In this document: positions 49,961 to 58,067 of the stretch, one piece after another
How the letters are laid out: the number at the start of each line of letters is the position of its first letter
Position numbering within the stretch: the stretch's first letter is position 1
NCBI RefSeq assembly: GCF_902459565.1
Contig: NZ_CABPSN010000005.1
Coordinates: 62,001 to 126,000, forward strand
Direction of reading: 5' to 3'
Source: Pandoraea aquatica
Lineage (GTDB): Bacteria; Pseudomonadota; Gammaproteobacteria; Burkholderiales; Burkholderiaceae
DNA: 64,000 nt
Position numbers and translations under genes: made by a program
The notes under the pieces: generated by a model
The model's database searches: none
The model's input: the letters and a program-made list of their open reading frames with translations, nothing else
What the model was told of the DNA's origin: nothing

Positions 49961-51919
49961 TTACTGCAACGCCGTCGCTTTCAATTCGTCGAAGCTGACG
50001 ATGCGCCCCGCCAGCGCACTCGCCGCAACCGTGTAAGGACTCGCGAGCCACACGCTGCCCGGTCCCGAGCGTCCCGGGAAGTTGCGGTTGATCGCGCTGA
50101 TGGTGACCTGGTCGGCAGACGTCGATTGCCCCGGGCCACAGTTCGCGCATGCGCCGCAGCCGGGCATGATGAGCGTCACACCGGCGTCTTCGAACGTCTT
50201 CAGATAGCCTCGCGCTTCGCAGTAGGCGCGCACGTCCATCGTGCCGAATTGCAGGAACAACGAACGCCCCTGTGCAACGCGCAGGCCGTGGGCGACGCCC
50301 CACGCGAGCACGTCGTGATAGGCGTCGAAGTCGTCGCGCTTGCCTGCGGTGCAGGAGCCGCCGTAGGCGATGTCGATGGCGACGGGGGCGTCCAGCTCGG
50401 CGAGCGCCACGCCGTTGCCCGGATCGCCGGGACGCGCGAGCATCGGTGTGAGCGAGGTGGCGTCGATGCGGATCACGTCGCGATAACTCGCGCCGGCGTC
50501 GCTCGTCATCCACGGTTCGAGCGCGAAGTCGATGCCCCGCCGCTCCTTGAGGAACGCCACCGTTTTCTCATCCGGTGCGACGATGCCGGTAAAGCCGCCC
50601 AGCTCGGCCACCATATTGGTGAGCGTGGCGCGCTCGTCGACCGACATGGCCTGCACGGCGCTGCCCGCATATTCGAAGACGAGGCCGATCGCACCGCCGC
50701 TTCGGATCGCGTCGAGGCGCAGCAGATGAAGGACGACGTCCTTGGCCGTCACGCCGGGCGCGAGATCGCCGTCAATCTCGATACGCAATGTCTGCGGCAC
50801 CTTGCAGCGCACGTAGCCCGTCACCCAGCTATTCGCAATGTCTGTCGCGCCCGCACCGAACGCGAGGCAGCCGAGCGCACCCGCGTGCGGCGTGTGCGAG
50901 TCGGTGCCGATGACAATCTGGCCGGGCAACGCGTAGCGCTCGGCCATGAGGGCGTGACAGATGCCGTCGGCACCGTGTTCACCGTCGTCGGCCAGTTGCC
51001 CGTGCGCCAGCACCGGGTAGCGCGCGACGAACTCGCGATGACCGCTCGTCAGATTCGCGACACCGGGCAACAGCCCTTGCGAGACGTGCGGGAAGCTCTG
51101 CTCCGCGAGCACCAGATGGTCCTGAAACGCGATGATGCGCGCCGGATCGTACAGCGCCGCCGGCTCACCGAACGCGCGATGCATCAGATGCGCACACATT
51201 CCCGTGAAGTAGTCGTGCGAGAAACGCCAATCGACGCGCACGAACACACCGTCGCCATGCTCGGCGCCCGGCGTGGCCGGATGCAGGCGGCGCGCCATGA
51301 TCTTCTCGACGAGCGTGCGCGGCGGCTGAGTGGGTGTCTTCGCTGCGTCGTCATGCGCGAGCGGCGCAGGCCACTCCGCGAACTTGCTGTAGGCGAGCAA
51401 ACCGCCGCTGCGGATGATCTGCTGCGTGAGGGCGTCGCGCCCCTTGAGGAACTCGGTGATCGGAATGGCTTCGCCCGCGAGAATGCGATCGAGTACGCCG
51501 AAGTCGGTCGTCGTCAGAATGCCGATGTTGTCGCAGTTCTGCTGATAGATACGCTCGAAGCTCTCGGCGACGATCAGCCGGATGCCCGCCGACAACTCCG
51601 CCAACGGGCTCGACTCGCGCGACGACCCTTTGCCGTAGCGCTTGCCTGCGACGGTGACCTGAAAGCCGCCGCGACGCACCTCGTGCTCGCCCACGGGCAT
51701 CTCGTTTCCCGCTTTGAAACCGACGTACGGATAGCGTCCGAGTCGCTCGTCGTACGTCAGCATGACGGTGACGGGTGTGATTTCGTCCGTTGAAACGTTG
51801 TCGCGCAGCGCGCCGGCCTCGGCGCGCGAGACGGACTCGCCGGACAACTGGCGGCGCACGATGGCCGGGTCGTCGGACAGAAACAGCACGCGGCCGTCGA
51901 AACGAATGATGTCTTCCAT
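49961..51919 (-). CDS. Aconitase-family (hydro-lyase) enzyme with N-terminal swivel domain
   Basis: The 652-residue protein has an N-terminal swivel domain (residues of about 1-190) with VSTDEITPVTVM and YGKGSSRESSPLAELSAG, followed by the three-domain iron-sulfur core. The [4Fe-4S] ligands fit IAYGGSCTAGKRDD and MPGCGACANCGPG. HDYFTGM and GTDSHTPHAGALGCLAFG are other core motifs. This domain order (4-1-2-3) is that of AcnB without its HEAT-like N-terminus, and differs from mitochondrial aconitase. It is neither AcnA, AcnB nor a LeuC/LeuD pair by architecture. The MFS gene downstream and the LysR gene upstream suggest a catabolic role for a hydroxy acid. Confidence 0.86.
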   Translation of the reverse strand: MEDIIRFDGRVLFLSDDPAIVRRQLSGESVSRAEAGALRDNVSTDEITPVTVMLTYDERLGRYPYVGFKAGNEMPVGEHEVRRGGFQVTVAGKRYGKGSSRESSPLAELSAGIRLIVAESFERIYQQNCDNIGILTTTDFGVLDRILAGEAIPITEFLKGRDALTQQIIRSGGLLAYSKFAEWPAPLAHDDAAKTPTQPPRTLVEKIMARRLHPATPGAEHGDGVFVRVDWRFSHDYFTGMCAHLMHRAFGEPAALYDPARIIAFQDHLVLAEQSFPHVSQGLLPGVANLTSGHREFVARYPVLAHGQLADDGEHGADGICHALMAERYALPGQIVIGTDSHTPHAGALGCLAFGAGATDIANSWVTGYVRCKVPQTLRIEIDGDLAPGVTAKDVVLHLLRLDAIRSGGAIGLVFEYAGSAVQAMSVDERATLTNMVAELGGFTGIVAPDEKTVAFLKERRGIDFALEPWMTSDAGASYRDVIRIDATSLTPMLARPGDPGNGVALAELDAPVAIDIAYGGSCTAGKRDDFDAYHDVLAWGVAHGLRVAQGRSLFLQFGTMDVRAYCEARGYLKTFEDAGVTLIMPGCGACANCGPGQSTSADQVTISAINRNFPGRSGPGSVWLASPYTVAASALAGRIVSFDELKATALQ

Positions 51920-52113
51920 GCGGCAAATACCTCCGGAAGACAGCATAGCGGCCGTGTCGTCGCCCTGCCGTGCCGCTTCGGCAAGGCGGGCGTGACCGAT
52001 GACGAAGGGGATCAGCCGTGTGCGGTTCGGTGCGCCTTGGCGCGCTATGGCCTGATATGACCGAATATGGCGCGATTGCGCTCGGGTTCGGGTTCGCTAC
52101 CGCTGATGCGCGC

Positions 52114-53034
52114 TCAGGCGGAGGCCCCGCCCTGCCCTTGTGCGAGGAAATTCACCACGGCCGACGCCGTCGCACTCAATTGCTCGCGCGACGGGAAGAC
52201 CAGCCAGAGCTGGCGATGCGCCCACTCGTCCGTGAGCGGGCGCACCACCACATCCAGCTTGCCGACGTACAACTGCCCCACCTGCTCGGGGGCGATGGCG
52301 ATGCCGAGTCCGGCGTGCGCCATGCGACACAGGGCATCGAGACTGGAGACGCGAATCTTGATACGCAACGACTCGCCCGCCGCACTCGCCTGCTGTCGCA
52401 GCATCTGCGTGAGCGCGCTGTTGCCCTGAAGCCCCACCAGCGTCTCTCCGGCACACGCGGAAAACGGGATCTCACCGGTGCGCGCTGCGAGCGGGTGCCC
52501 CGCCGGCAGAATCATGGCGAGCCGGTCGCGGCGGTACGGCACCATCGTGAACGCCTCGATGCCTTCGACGGCGTTGCAAATGCCCACGTCCACCGCGCGT
52601 TCGGCCACGCGTTGCAGCACCTCGTTGCTGTGCTGTTCGTCGAGTTCGACGTCCACCGCCGAAAAGACGCGCCCGAACGCCGCCAGGTCTTCCGGCAGGA
52701 ACTGCACGATGGCCGAGAGATTGGCCGCAATGCGCACGCTGCCGCGCGCCCCTTCGTGAAATTGGGACAGCTCGGCGCCCAGCGATTCGATCGTGCCTAG
52801 AATACGTTCGGCGTAACGGCGCACGGTCTCGCCCACCGGCGTGACGGTGATGCCGCGCTGGTGACGCTGAATAAGCGGGAGTCCCACGATGGCTTCGATG
52901 TCGGCAATGCGACGGCTGATGGCCGAAGGCGCGATGAATTCGCGCTCGGCGGCACGCGCCATGCTCCGCTCCTGGCAGACGGCCACGAAAAGACGCAAAG
53001 AAGTGAGGTCAAGCTTGCGGAGAAGGTTTTCCAT
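52114..53034 (-). CDS. LysR-family transcriptional regulator
   Basis: ATG 53034 gives 306 residues starting MENLLRKLDLTSLRLFVAVC; the long frame to 54414 is a shadow of the carbamoyltransferase gene. The HTH contains SMARAAEREFIAPSAISRRIADIE. The effector-binding domain ends in a C-terminal FPSREQLSATASAVVNFLA. It precedes the aconitase-family gene on the same strand by 194 bp and is divergent from the carbamoyltransferase gene. It is a likely regulator of the aconitase-MFS group. Confidence 0.87.
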   Translation of the reverse strand: MENLLRKLDLTSLRLFVAVCQERSMARAAEREFIAPSAISRRIADIEAIVGLPLIQRHQRGITVTPVGETVRRYAERILGTIESLGAELSQFHEGARGSVRIAANLSAIVQFLPEDLAAFGRVFSAVDVELDEQHSNEVLQRVAERAVDVGICNAVEGIEAFTMVPYRRDRLAMILPAGHPLAARTGEIPFSACAGETLVGLQGNSALTQMLRQQASAAGESLRIKIRVSSLDALCRMAHAGLGIAIAPEQVGQLYVGKLDVVVRPLTDEWAHRQLWLVFPSREQLSATASAVVNFLAQGQGGASA

Positions 53035-53169
53035 ACCCGTACGGCAATACACCGGAAATGCCGGAAACGCCCGGCTGGCGCGGCCCCGCGAGGGGCACGT
53101 CTTTTGCTGGACAAACAACGAATCGACGCCTATTATACGCATCGCGTACACATTCCTGCCGACCCGACC

Positions 53170-54453
53170 ATGAGTGCACAGCAGACTTTCCTGCGCGACG
53201 CGATGCGTCGCCTGAACATGACCCGCGACACCTTCGCCGAGCGCATCGGCGTTCGTCGGCGCGCCCTCGACACGTGGCTGCTGCCCGAAGATTCCAGCGA
53301 ATATCGCACGATGCCGAGCATCGTGGAGAAATTCGTCGGTGAAATTCTCGGTCGCGAAGCGCCCTCTGCGGAATCTACGCAAAGCGCACACAAGCCGCTG
53401 CGCGAACGCATGGGCCTCGACGGCAAGCCGCATCTGATCTCCGTCGACCAGTTCTCGCGCGATTCGCTCGAAGAATTGTTCCACGTTGCCGACATCATGC
53501 AACCGATCGCGCGCCGCCAGAAGATCTCGCGCGTGCTCGAAGGTGCTGTGCTGGGCAACCTGTTCTTCGAAGCCAGTACCCGCACCCGCGTGAGCTTCGG
53601 CTCCGCCTTCTGCCGCCTCGGCGGCTCGGTGTGCGACACGACCGGCTTCACGTTCTCCTCGATGGCCAAGGGCGAATCGATCTACGACACGAGCCGTGTC
53701 ATGAGCGGTTACGTCGACGCGCTCGTCGTGCGTCACCCGGAAAAGGGTTCGGTCGCCGAATTCGCACGCGCCACGAACATCCCCGTCATCAACGGCGGCG
53801 ACGGCCCGGGCGAACACCCGAGTCAGGCGATTCTCGATCTGTACACCATCGGCCGCGAGTTCTCGCGTCTGGGCAAGCTGGTCGACGGCGCGCACGTGGC
53901 GATGGTCGGCGACCTGCGCTACGGTCGCACGGTGCACTCGCTCATCAAACTGCTCGCGCTGTATCGCGGCCTGAAGTTCACGCTGATCTCGCCGCCGTCG
54001 CTGGAAATGCCGACGTACATTCTCGACCAGATCTCGCAGAACGGCCACGTCATCGTGCAGAGCAATTCGCTCGCCGATCTGGCCGGTGCGGACGTGGTCT
54101 ACGCGACGCGCATCCAGAAAGAGCGCTTTGCCGACGAGGCCATCGAAGGCTACACGCCGGACTTCCAGATCAACGAAGCGCTGATCAACCAGTATTGCGA
54201 TAGCCGCACGATCATCATGCACCCGCTGCCGCGCGACAGCCGCCCGGGTGCCAACGATCTGTCGACGGATCTGAATCACGATCCGCGTCTGGCGATCTTC
54301 CGTCAGACGGACAACGGTATTCCGGTGCGCATGGCGATCTTCGCGATCCTGCTCGGCGTGGACAAGCAAGTCCAGCACAGCATGCGCGACGCCGCCTGGC
54401 GCTCGCCGTCGCACATCGGTCCGGACGACGCGCTGTTCGACGGTCTCGACTGA
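53170..54453 (+). CDS. pyrB: Aspartate carbamoyltransferase with N-terminal HTH-like extension
   Basis: The 427-residue product catalyses the first committed step of pyrimidine synthesis. The transferase part (residues of about 80-410) has the carbamoyl-phosphate site FFEASTRTRVSFGSAF, GDGPGEHPSQAILDLYTI and HPLPRDSRPGANDLS. E. coli PyrB is 311 residues; here about 75 extra N-terminal residues contain FLRDAMRRLNMTRDTFAERI and GVRRRALDTWLLPEDS, which look like a XRE/lambda-repressor-type helix-turn-helix. A start inside the extension cannot be excluded, but ATG 53170 lies in normal context. No pyrI or pyrC lies next to it. Confidence 0.87.
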   Translation: MSAQQTFLRDAMRRLNMTRDTFAERIGVRRRALDTWLLPEDSSEYRTMPSIVEKFVGEILGREAPSAESTQSAHKPLRERMGLDGKPHLISVDQFSRDSLEELFHVADIMQPIARRQKISRVLEGAVLGNLFFEASTRTRVSFGSAFCRLGGSVCDTTGFTFSSMAKGESIYDTSRVMSGYVDALVVRHPEKGSVAEFARATNIPVINGGDGPGEHPSQAILDLYTIGREFSRLGKLVDGAHVAMVGDLRYGRTVHSLIKLLALYRGLKFTLISPPSLEMPTYILDQISQNGHVIVQSNSLADLAGADVVYATRIQKERFADEAIEGYTPDFQINEALINQYCDSRTIIMHPLPRDSRPGANDLSTDLNHDPRLAIFRQTDNGIPVRMAIFAILLGVDKQVQHSMRDAAWRSPSHIGPDDALFDGLD

Positions 54454-54514
54454 TTTCGCGCGCCGCGAACGCGTCGGAGAAATCCGAATCGTTCGTCGGA
54501 CGATGCCGATACTG

Positions 54515-54547
54515 CACTGCCCCCAAGGATTTTTCGCGGGGGCAGTG
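54515..54547 (+). terminator. Possible terminator or attenuator between pyrB and fbp
   Basis: Ten-base arms CACTGCCCCC and GGGGGCAGTG surround a 13-base loop containing TTTTT. No T tract follows the stem, so it may be a Rho-dependent or structural element. It lies 62 bp after the pyrB stop and about 66 bp before fbp. Confidence 0.5.
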
Positions 54548-54612
54548 TCGCTTTACGAGTAAAATTGCGGGCATCTCGATATCCACGCTTTTTCGCTTTT
54601 CCGGAGGCCCAC

Positions 54613-55626
54613 ATGCGGCGCAAGACCCTTACCCAATATCTGATCGAACAGCAGCGGGAATTCAACAACATTCCCGCCGAGCTTCGTTTGCTGATCGAAG
54701 TCGTCGCACGTGCGTGCAAGTCCATCAGCCACGCCGTGTCCAAGGGCGCGCTGGGTGGCGTGCTGGGCAGCGCAGGAAGCGAGAACGTGCAGGGCGAAGT
54801 CCAGAAGAAGCTCGACGTGATTTCCAACGAGATCATGCTCGAAGCCAACGAATGGGGCGGCCACCTGGCGGCCATGGCCTCGGAAGAGATGGAAGACGTC
54901 TTCCACATTCCGAATCGCTATCCGCAGGGCGAATATCTGCTGATGTTCGACCCGCTCGACGGTTCGTCGAACATCGACGTCAACGTGTCGATCGGCACGA
55001 TCTTCTCGGTGCTGCGTTGCCCCGAGGGCGTGACGGACCCGACCGAGAAGGATTTCCTGCAACCGGGCACGCAGCAAGTCGCGGCCGGTTATGCGGTGTA
55101 CGGTCCGCAAACGGTGCTGGTGCTCACGACGGGCCACGGTGTGAACTGCTTCACGCTCGATCGCGAGATGGGGTCGTGGGTGCTGACGCAGGAAGGCATG
55201 CGCATTCCGGAAGACACGAAGGAATTCGCGATCAACATGTCGAACGAGCGCCACTGGTATCCGCCGGTGCAGCGTTACATCGGCGAGTTGCTGCAAGGCA
55301 AGGAAGGCGTGCGCGGCAAGGACTTCAACATGCGCTGGATCGCGTCGATGGTGGCGGACGTGCATCGCATTCTGACGCGCGGCGGTGTGTTCATGTACCC
55401 GGCCGACAAGCGCGACCCGGACAAGCCGGGCAAGCTGCGCATCATGTACGAAGCGAACCCGATGAGCTTCCTCGTGGAGCAGGCAGGCGGTGCGGCCACG
55501 AACGGCACACAGCGCATTCTCGACATTCAACCGCAGAAGCTGCACGAGCGCGTTGCGGTGTTCCTCGGCTCGAAGAACGAAGTCGAACGTGTGACCGGTT
55601 ATCACCACGAAGCCGACAAGAAGTAA
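54613..55626 (+). CDS. fbp: Class I fructose-1,6-bisphosphatase
   Basis: The gluconeogenic enzyme has 337 residues from ATG 54613, which follows GGAGG by five bases. Metal and substrate motifs are [20 protein letters not shown] and [21 protein letters not shown]. The extra 16 residues of an upstream in-frame start (54565) are not supported. It is cytosolic and usually allosterically regulated. No Calvin-cycle genes are nearby, so the gluconeogenic role is preferred. Confidence 0.96.
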   Translation: MRRKTLTQYLIEQQREFNNIPAELRLLIEVVARACKSISHAVSKGALGGVLGSAGSENVQGEVQKKLDVISNEIMLEANEWGGHLAAMASEEMEDVFHIPNRYPQGEYLLMFDPLDGSSNIDVNVSIGTIFSVLRCPEGVTDPTEKDFLQPGTQQVAAGYAVYGPQTVLVLTTGHGVNCFTLDREMGSWVLTQEGMRIPEDTKEFAINMSNERHWYPPVQRYIGELLQGKEGVRGKDFNMRWIASMVADVHRILTRGGVFMYPADKRDPDKPGKLRIMYEANPMSFLVEQAGGAATNGTQRILDIQPQKLHERVAVFLGSKNEVERVTGYHHEADKK

Positions 55627-55772
55627 GCGACGTGAGGACGCGGTTTCGTCGTCGCGAAGACGATGCGATGTCGTGAAAATTTTTTCGCGGCGACGGAAGC
55701 GCAGGATTTCTGAAATTTCAATGATTTACGCGTGACTGACGCAGTCACAGCAAAAAATCTTCGAAAAAAGTA

Positions 55773-55800
55773 GTGACAAATCCGTAAAGTCTGCTAATAT
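55773..55800 (+). promoter_or_regulatory. Promoter of tRNA-Thr
   Basis: GTGACA (55773-55778) and TAATAT (55795-55800) are spaced by 16 bp. The tRNA starts 17 bp after the -10 box. Sequence around is AT-rich. Confidence 0.7.
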
Positions 55801-55816
55801 CTCACTTCTTCGCAGC

Positions 55817-55892
55817 GCCGGAGTAGCTCAGTCGGTAGAGCAGCTCATTCGTAATGAGAAGGTCGGGGGTTCGATTCCTCTCTCCGGCACCA
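55817..55892 (+). tRNA. tRNA-Thr (CGU)
   Basis: The 76-base gene folds as a standard cloverleaf: acceptor stem GCCGGAG/CTCCGGC, D arm GCTC-AGTCGGTAGA-GAGC, anticodon loop TTCGTAA with anticodon CGU, T loop TTCGATTC, and an encoded CCA. It resembles E. coli threonine tRNA-CGU closely. A strong terminator follows, and an inverted partial copy of its 3' end is located 108 bp downstream. Confidence 0.97.
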
Positions 55893-55950
55893 GCGACTTA
55901 CTCAGTCCCTGGTGATGCAAGCAAGACGAAGTACTCAGCAGTCAACAGAA

Positions 55951-55988
55951 AAGCCGCCCGATTATGTCGCGCGGCTTTTTTGTTTTTT
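55951..55988 (+). terminator. Terminator of the tRNA-Thr transcript
   Basis: Arms AAGCCGC (55951-55957) and GCGGCTT (55971-55977) are followed by a TTTTTGTTTTTT run. It is about 60 bases after the tRNA 3' end. Confidence 0.88.
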
Positions 55989-55999
55989 GGCGTTCGTTA

Positions 56000-56020
56000 G
56001 TGCCGGAGAGAGACATCGAA
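56000..56020 (-). repeat. Inverted partial copy of the tRNA-Thr 3' end
   Basis: These 21 bases match the reverse complement of 55870-55890 (the T arm and acceptor region of the tRNA) at 19 positions. The match includes the full acceptor strand and discriminator base. It lies between the tRNA terminator and the DUF1415 gene, in a position typical of an attachment-site remnant. Confidence 0.85.
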
Positions 56021-56045
56021 TCCTCACTCTCCCCGACGCCCCTCA

Positions 56046-56708
56046 TCACTTCCCCGCTTTGCCCACCTCATCGTCATCAATGACGTTGTCGTTCGCGCCA
56101 TCTTCGTCTTCGGCCGGTTGCGCCATCCACTCGTGGTATCCCGCGACGCCCATCTTGCGCATCAGCGCTTCGTTACGCTCGTAGATCGTTTCGGCTTCCG
56201 GGAACGCTTCCACCGCACGGTCGATGCTCGCTTCGCGTAGCAAATGCAGAATCGGATACGGCGAACGGTTCGTGAAATTCTCGGCGTCGTCCGGATCGGT
56301 GCCTTCGAACTGATAGTCCGGATGGAAACTCGCGATCTGTAGTTCGCCTTCGAGCTGCAACTGCTTGAGCATGCGCTCGGCAAAGAACAGTGCGTCGTTG
56401 TACTCGTGGAAGTCGAGCAACGCCTCCGGCACGATCAGCAACGTCGTATCGACGGCCTGTGGGTCGGCCTGCGACAGCCACTGCAACTCCCTCTCCAGAT
56501 CGAGCAGCGCACCTTCCATATCGCGCGCGGCACTCACGACATACCGGATCTGATCCTTGACGTGCACCGCCTTCGCGAACGGGCAAAGGTTCAGGCCGAT
56601 CACGGCGCGCGTGAGCCAGTGGCGCGTCGCGGCGATCACGGCCTCGTTGTCCTGCGTCTGCAACGGGTTCTCGGCGGACGCGGCGTCTGGAATGTTTTTC
56701 TCCGTCAT
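56046..56708 (-). CDS. DUF1415 protein
   Basis: From ATG 56708 the product has 220 residues; an upstream in-frame TTG at 56723 is unlikely. The DUF1415 signatures are VIGLNLCPFAKAVHVKDQIR, DTTLLIVPEALLDFHEYND and IASFHPDYQFEGTDPDDAEN. The C-terminal 25 residues are acidic and not conserved. The protein is cytosolic and of unknown function, though the CPF motif suggests a metal or redox centre. It lies convergent to the tRNA and divergent from the ankyrin-like gene pair. Confidence 0.9.
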   Translation of the reverse strand: MTEKNIPDAASAENPLQTQDNEAVIAATRHWLTRAVIGLNLCPFAKAVHVKDQIRYVVSAARDMEGALLDLERELQWLSQADPQAVDTTLLIVPEALLDFHEYNDALFFAERMLKQLQLEGELQIASFHPDYQFEGTDPDDAENFTNRSPYPILHLLREASIDRAVEAFPEAETIYERNEALMRKMGVAGYHEWMAQPAEDEDGANDNVIDDDEVGKAGK

Positions 56709-56865
56709 ACAAATGCGTGGCAATGATTCATGAATACCGCATTGTAGTGCGGCAGTCGCCCCGCGTCGGCATGTCCGTCATGGAAAACCTGGCGGGGCGA
56801 ATACCAAAACCCGCGCGCGGCGTGTGCGCGACGATGCGGCTTCTCCACGCCACGCGCCCACGACC

Positions 56866-58053
56866 ATGCCCGGTACCCCACCCATCACCACCAGTGCGCA
56901 CAGCACGTACACCCACAGCCCGAGCGACGACATCGCCGCCTCCCATCCGCAACCCGAAGGACGGCATTTGTCCGCCACCTCGTTGATGGATCTGCTCGAC
57001 GTGCGACGCGGGTCGCTGTATCGGACGCAGGACATCTGGAACATGCTCGTCGACCCGCAAAGCTGTGCGGGGCGCGAATTGCGCGGTGCGTGCGAAGCCG
57101 CATCGCCGAACGGTCCGCTGTTTCTCGAAATGGTGACGCTGCTGACCATGCCCGAATCGGAGCGCACGGTCGACCGGCTCACGGACGCAGGCGTCTTTCT
57201 CATTCCGGCGCGTGCCGGTTATCTGCGCCCTGAAGACGGCGCCCTGCTACGCAGCAACGAAGGACTGCTTCTCTGGCTGCAATACGCTGCGACGCCGACG
57301 GCTTACCTCAAGGTATTCGACGGCTCAGACATCTACGGTGCGACGTCGATGCACGACAGAACACGTATCGCAAAGATTCTGCGGATTCTCATCGCTTGCG
57401 GGCGCGATCGTACCGCCGCCACGCCGTCGAATCCGTCCGACCTCGCCCCCGTCAACCCCCTCTCCCATCTGTGCAGCCAGGTCGCGCCGCACTGGTTGCG
57501 CCGCGTGCTCGAACTCGGCGGCTGCCCGCATCAAATGAGTCAACGCGGGGTACCGCTGATTGTGAATGCCATGCGTGCCGAAGCGATCCGGCTGCACAAC
57601 GCGGGACAGAGCTTCATGTGTGCACATCGCTCGCTGTTGCAGCTCGCCGGACTTCTCAAACGGCACGGTGCCGATCTGTCGCAACCGAACGCGCGCGGCG
57701 TGCCCTCCGTCGCGCTGCTCGCGTTTCACGGACTGTGCGGCGCGGCCGAAGCGTTGCTCGTGAACGGCGCCAGTCCCCATGCAGCCGACCGTCATGGGAA
57801 CACGCTGATGCATCACCTGGCCCAGGCCGTTCACATGCGCGACGCCCCAACGCATAGTGAAAACGCCAAGCTCGCCCATTACGTCCTGATCCTCGCTCTG
57901 CGCTACGGCGGCAATCTGGACGTGCCGAACGCGGCGGGACACACGGCTCGATCATGGTTGCCTGAACCGATTTCGCTCAGCCCGCAAATCGACGATGCAT
58001 TCCTCACGACTGTCCGCACGGCCGCGTTCCGTCGCATCAGAGCCCTTAGCTGA
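56866..58053 (+). CDS. Ankyrin-like protein A (unknown function)
   Basis: From ATG 56866 the product has 395 residues; another in-frame start at 56824 adds 14. No signal peptide is seen. The N-terminal part (residues of about 35-185) is shared with the following gene and contains LLDVRRGSLYRTQDIWNML, then CAGREL and LRILIACGRDRT. The C-terminal half has ankyrin-like elements: LSHLCSQVAPHWLRRVLELG, LLKRHGADLSQPNARGVPS and YVLILALRYGGNLDVPNAAG. The family is not known to me. Possibilities include a secreted effector or an intracellular binding protein. The neighbouring paralogue lies 14 bp downstream, so they form an operon. Confidence 0.75.
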   Translation: MPGTPPITTSAHSTYTHSPSDDIAASHPQPEGRHLSATSLMDLLDVRRGSLYRTQDIWNMLVDPQSCAGRELRGACEAASPNGPLFLEMVTLLTMPESERTVDRLTDAGVFLIPARAGYLRPEDGALLRSNEGLLLWLQYAATPTAYLKVFDGSDIYGATSMHDRTRIAKILRILIACGRDRTAATPSNPSDLAPVNPLSHLCSQVAPHWLRRVLELGGCPHQMSQRGVPLIVNAMRAEAIRLHNAGQSFMCAHRSLLQLAGLLKRHGADLSQPNARGVPSVALLAFHGLCGAAEALLVNGASPHAADRHGNTLMHHLAQAVHMRDAPTHSENAKLAHYVLILALRYGGNLDVPNAAGHTARSWLPEPISLSPQIDDAFLTTVRTAAFRRIRALS

Positions 58054-58067
58054 CCCACTCGCCCGCC

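Noticed and set aside
49655-51793. 712-residue plus-strand frame
   Set aside because: Opposite the aconitase-family gene, whose iron-sulfur and swivel motifs are intact; the frame is Arg-rich with no domain.
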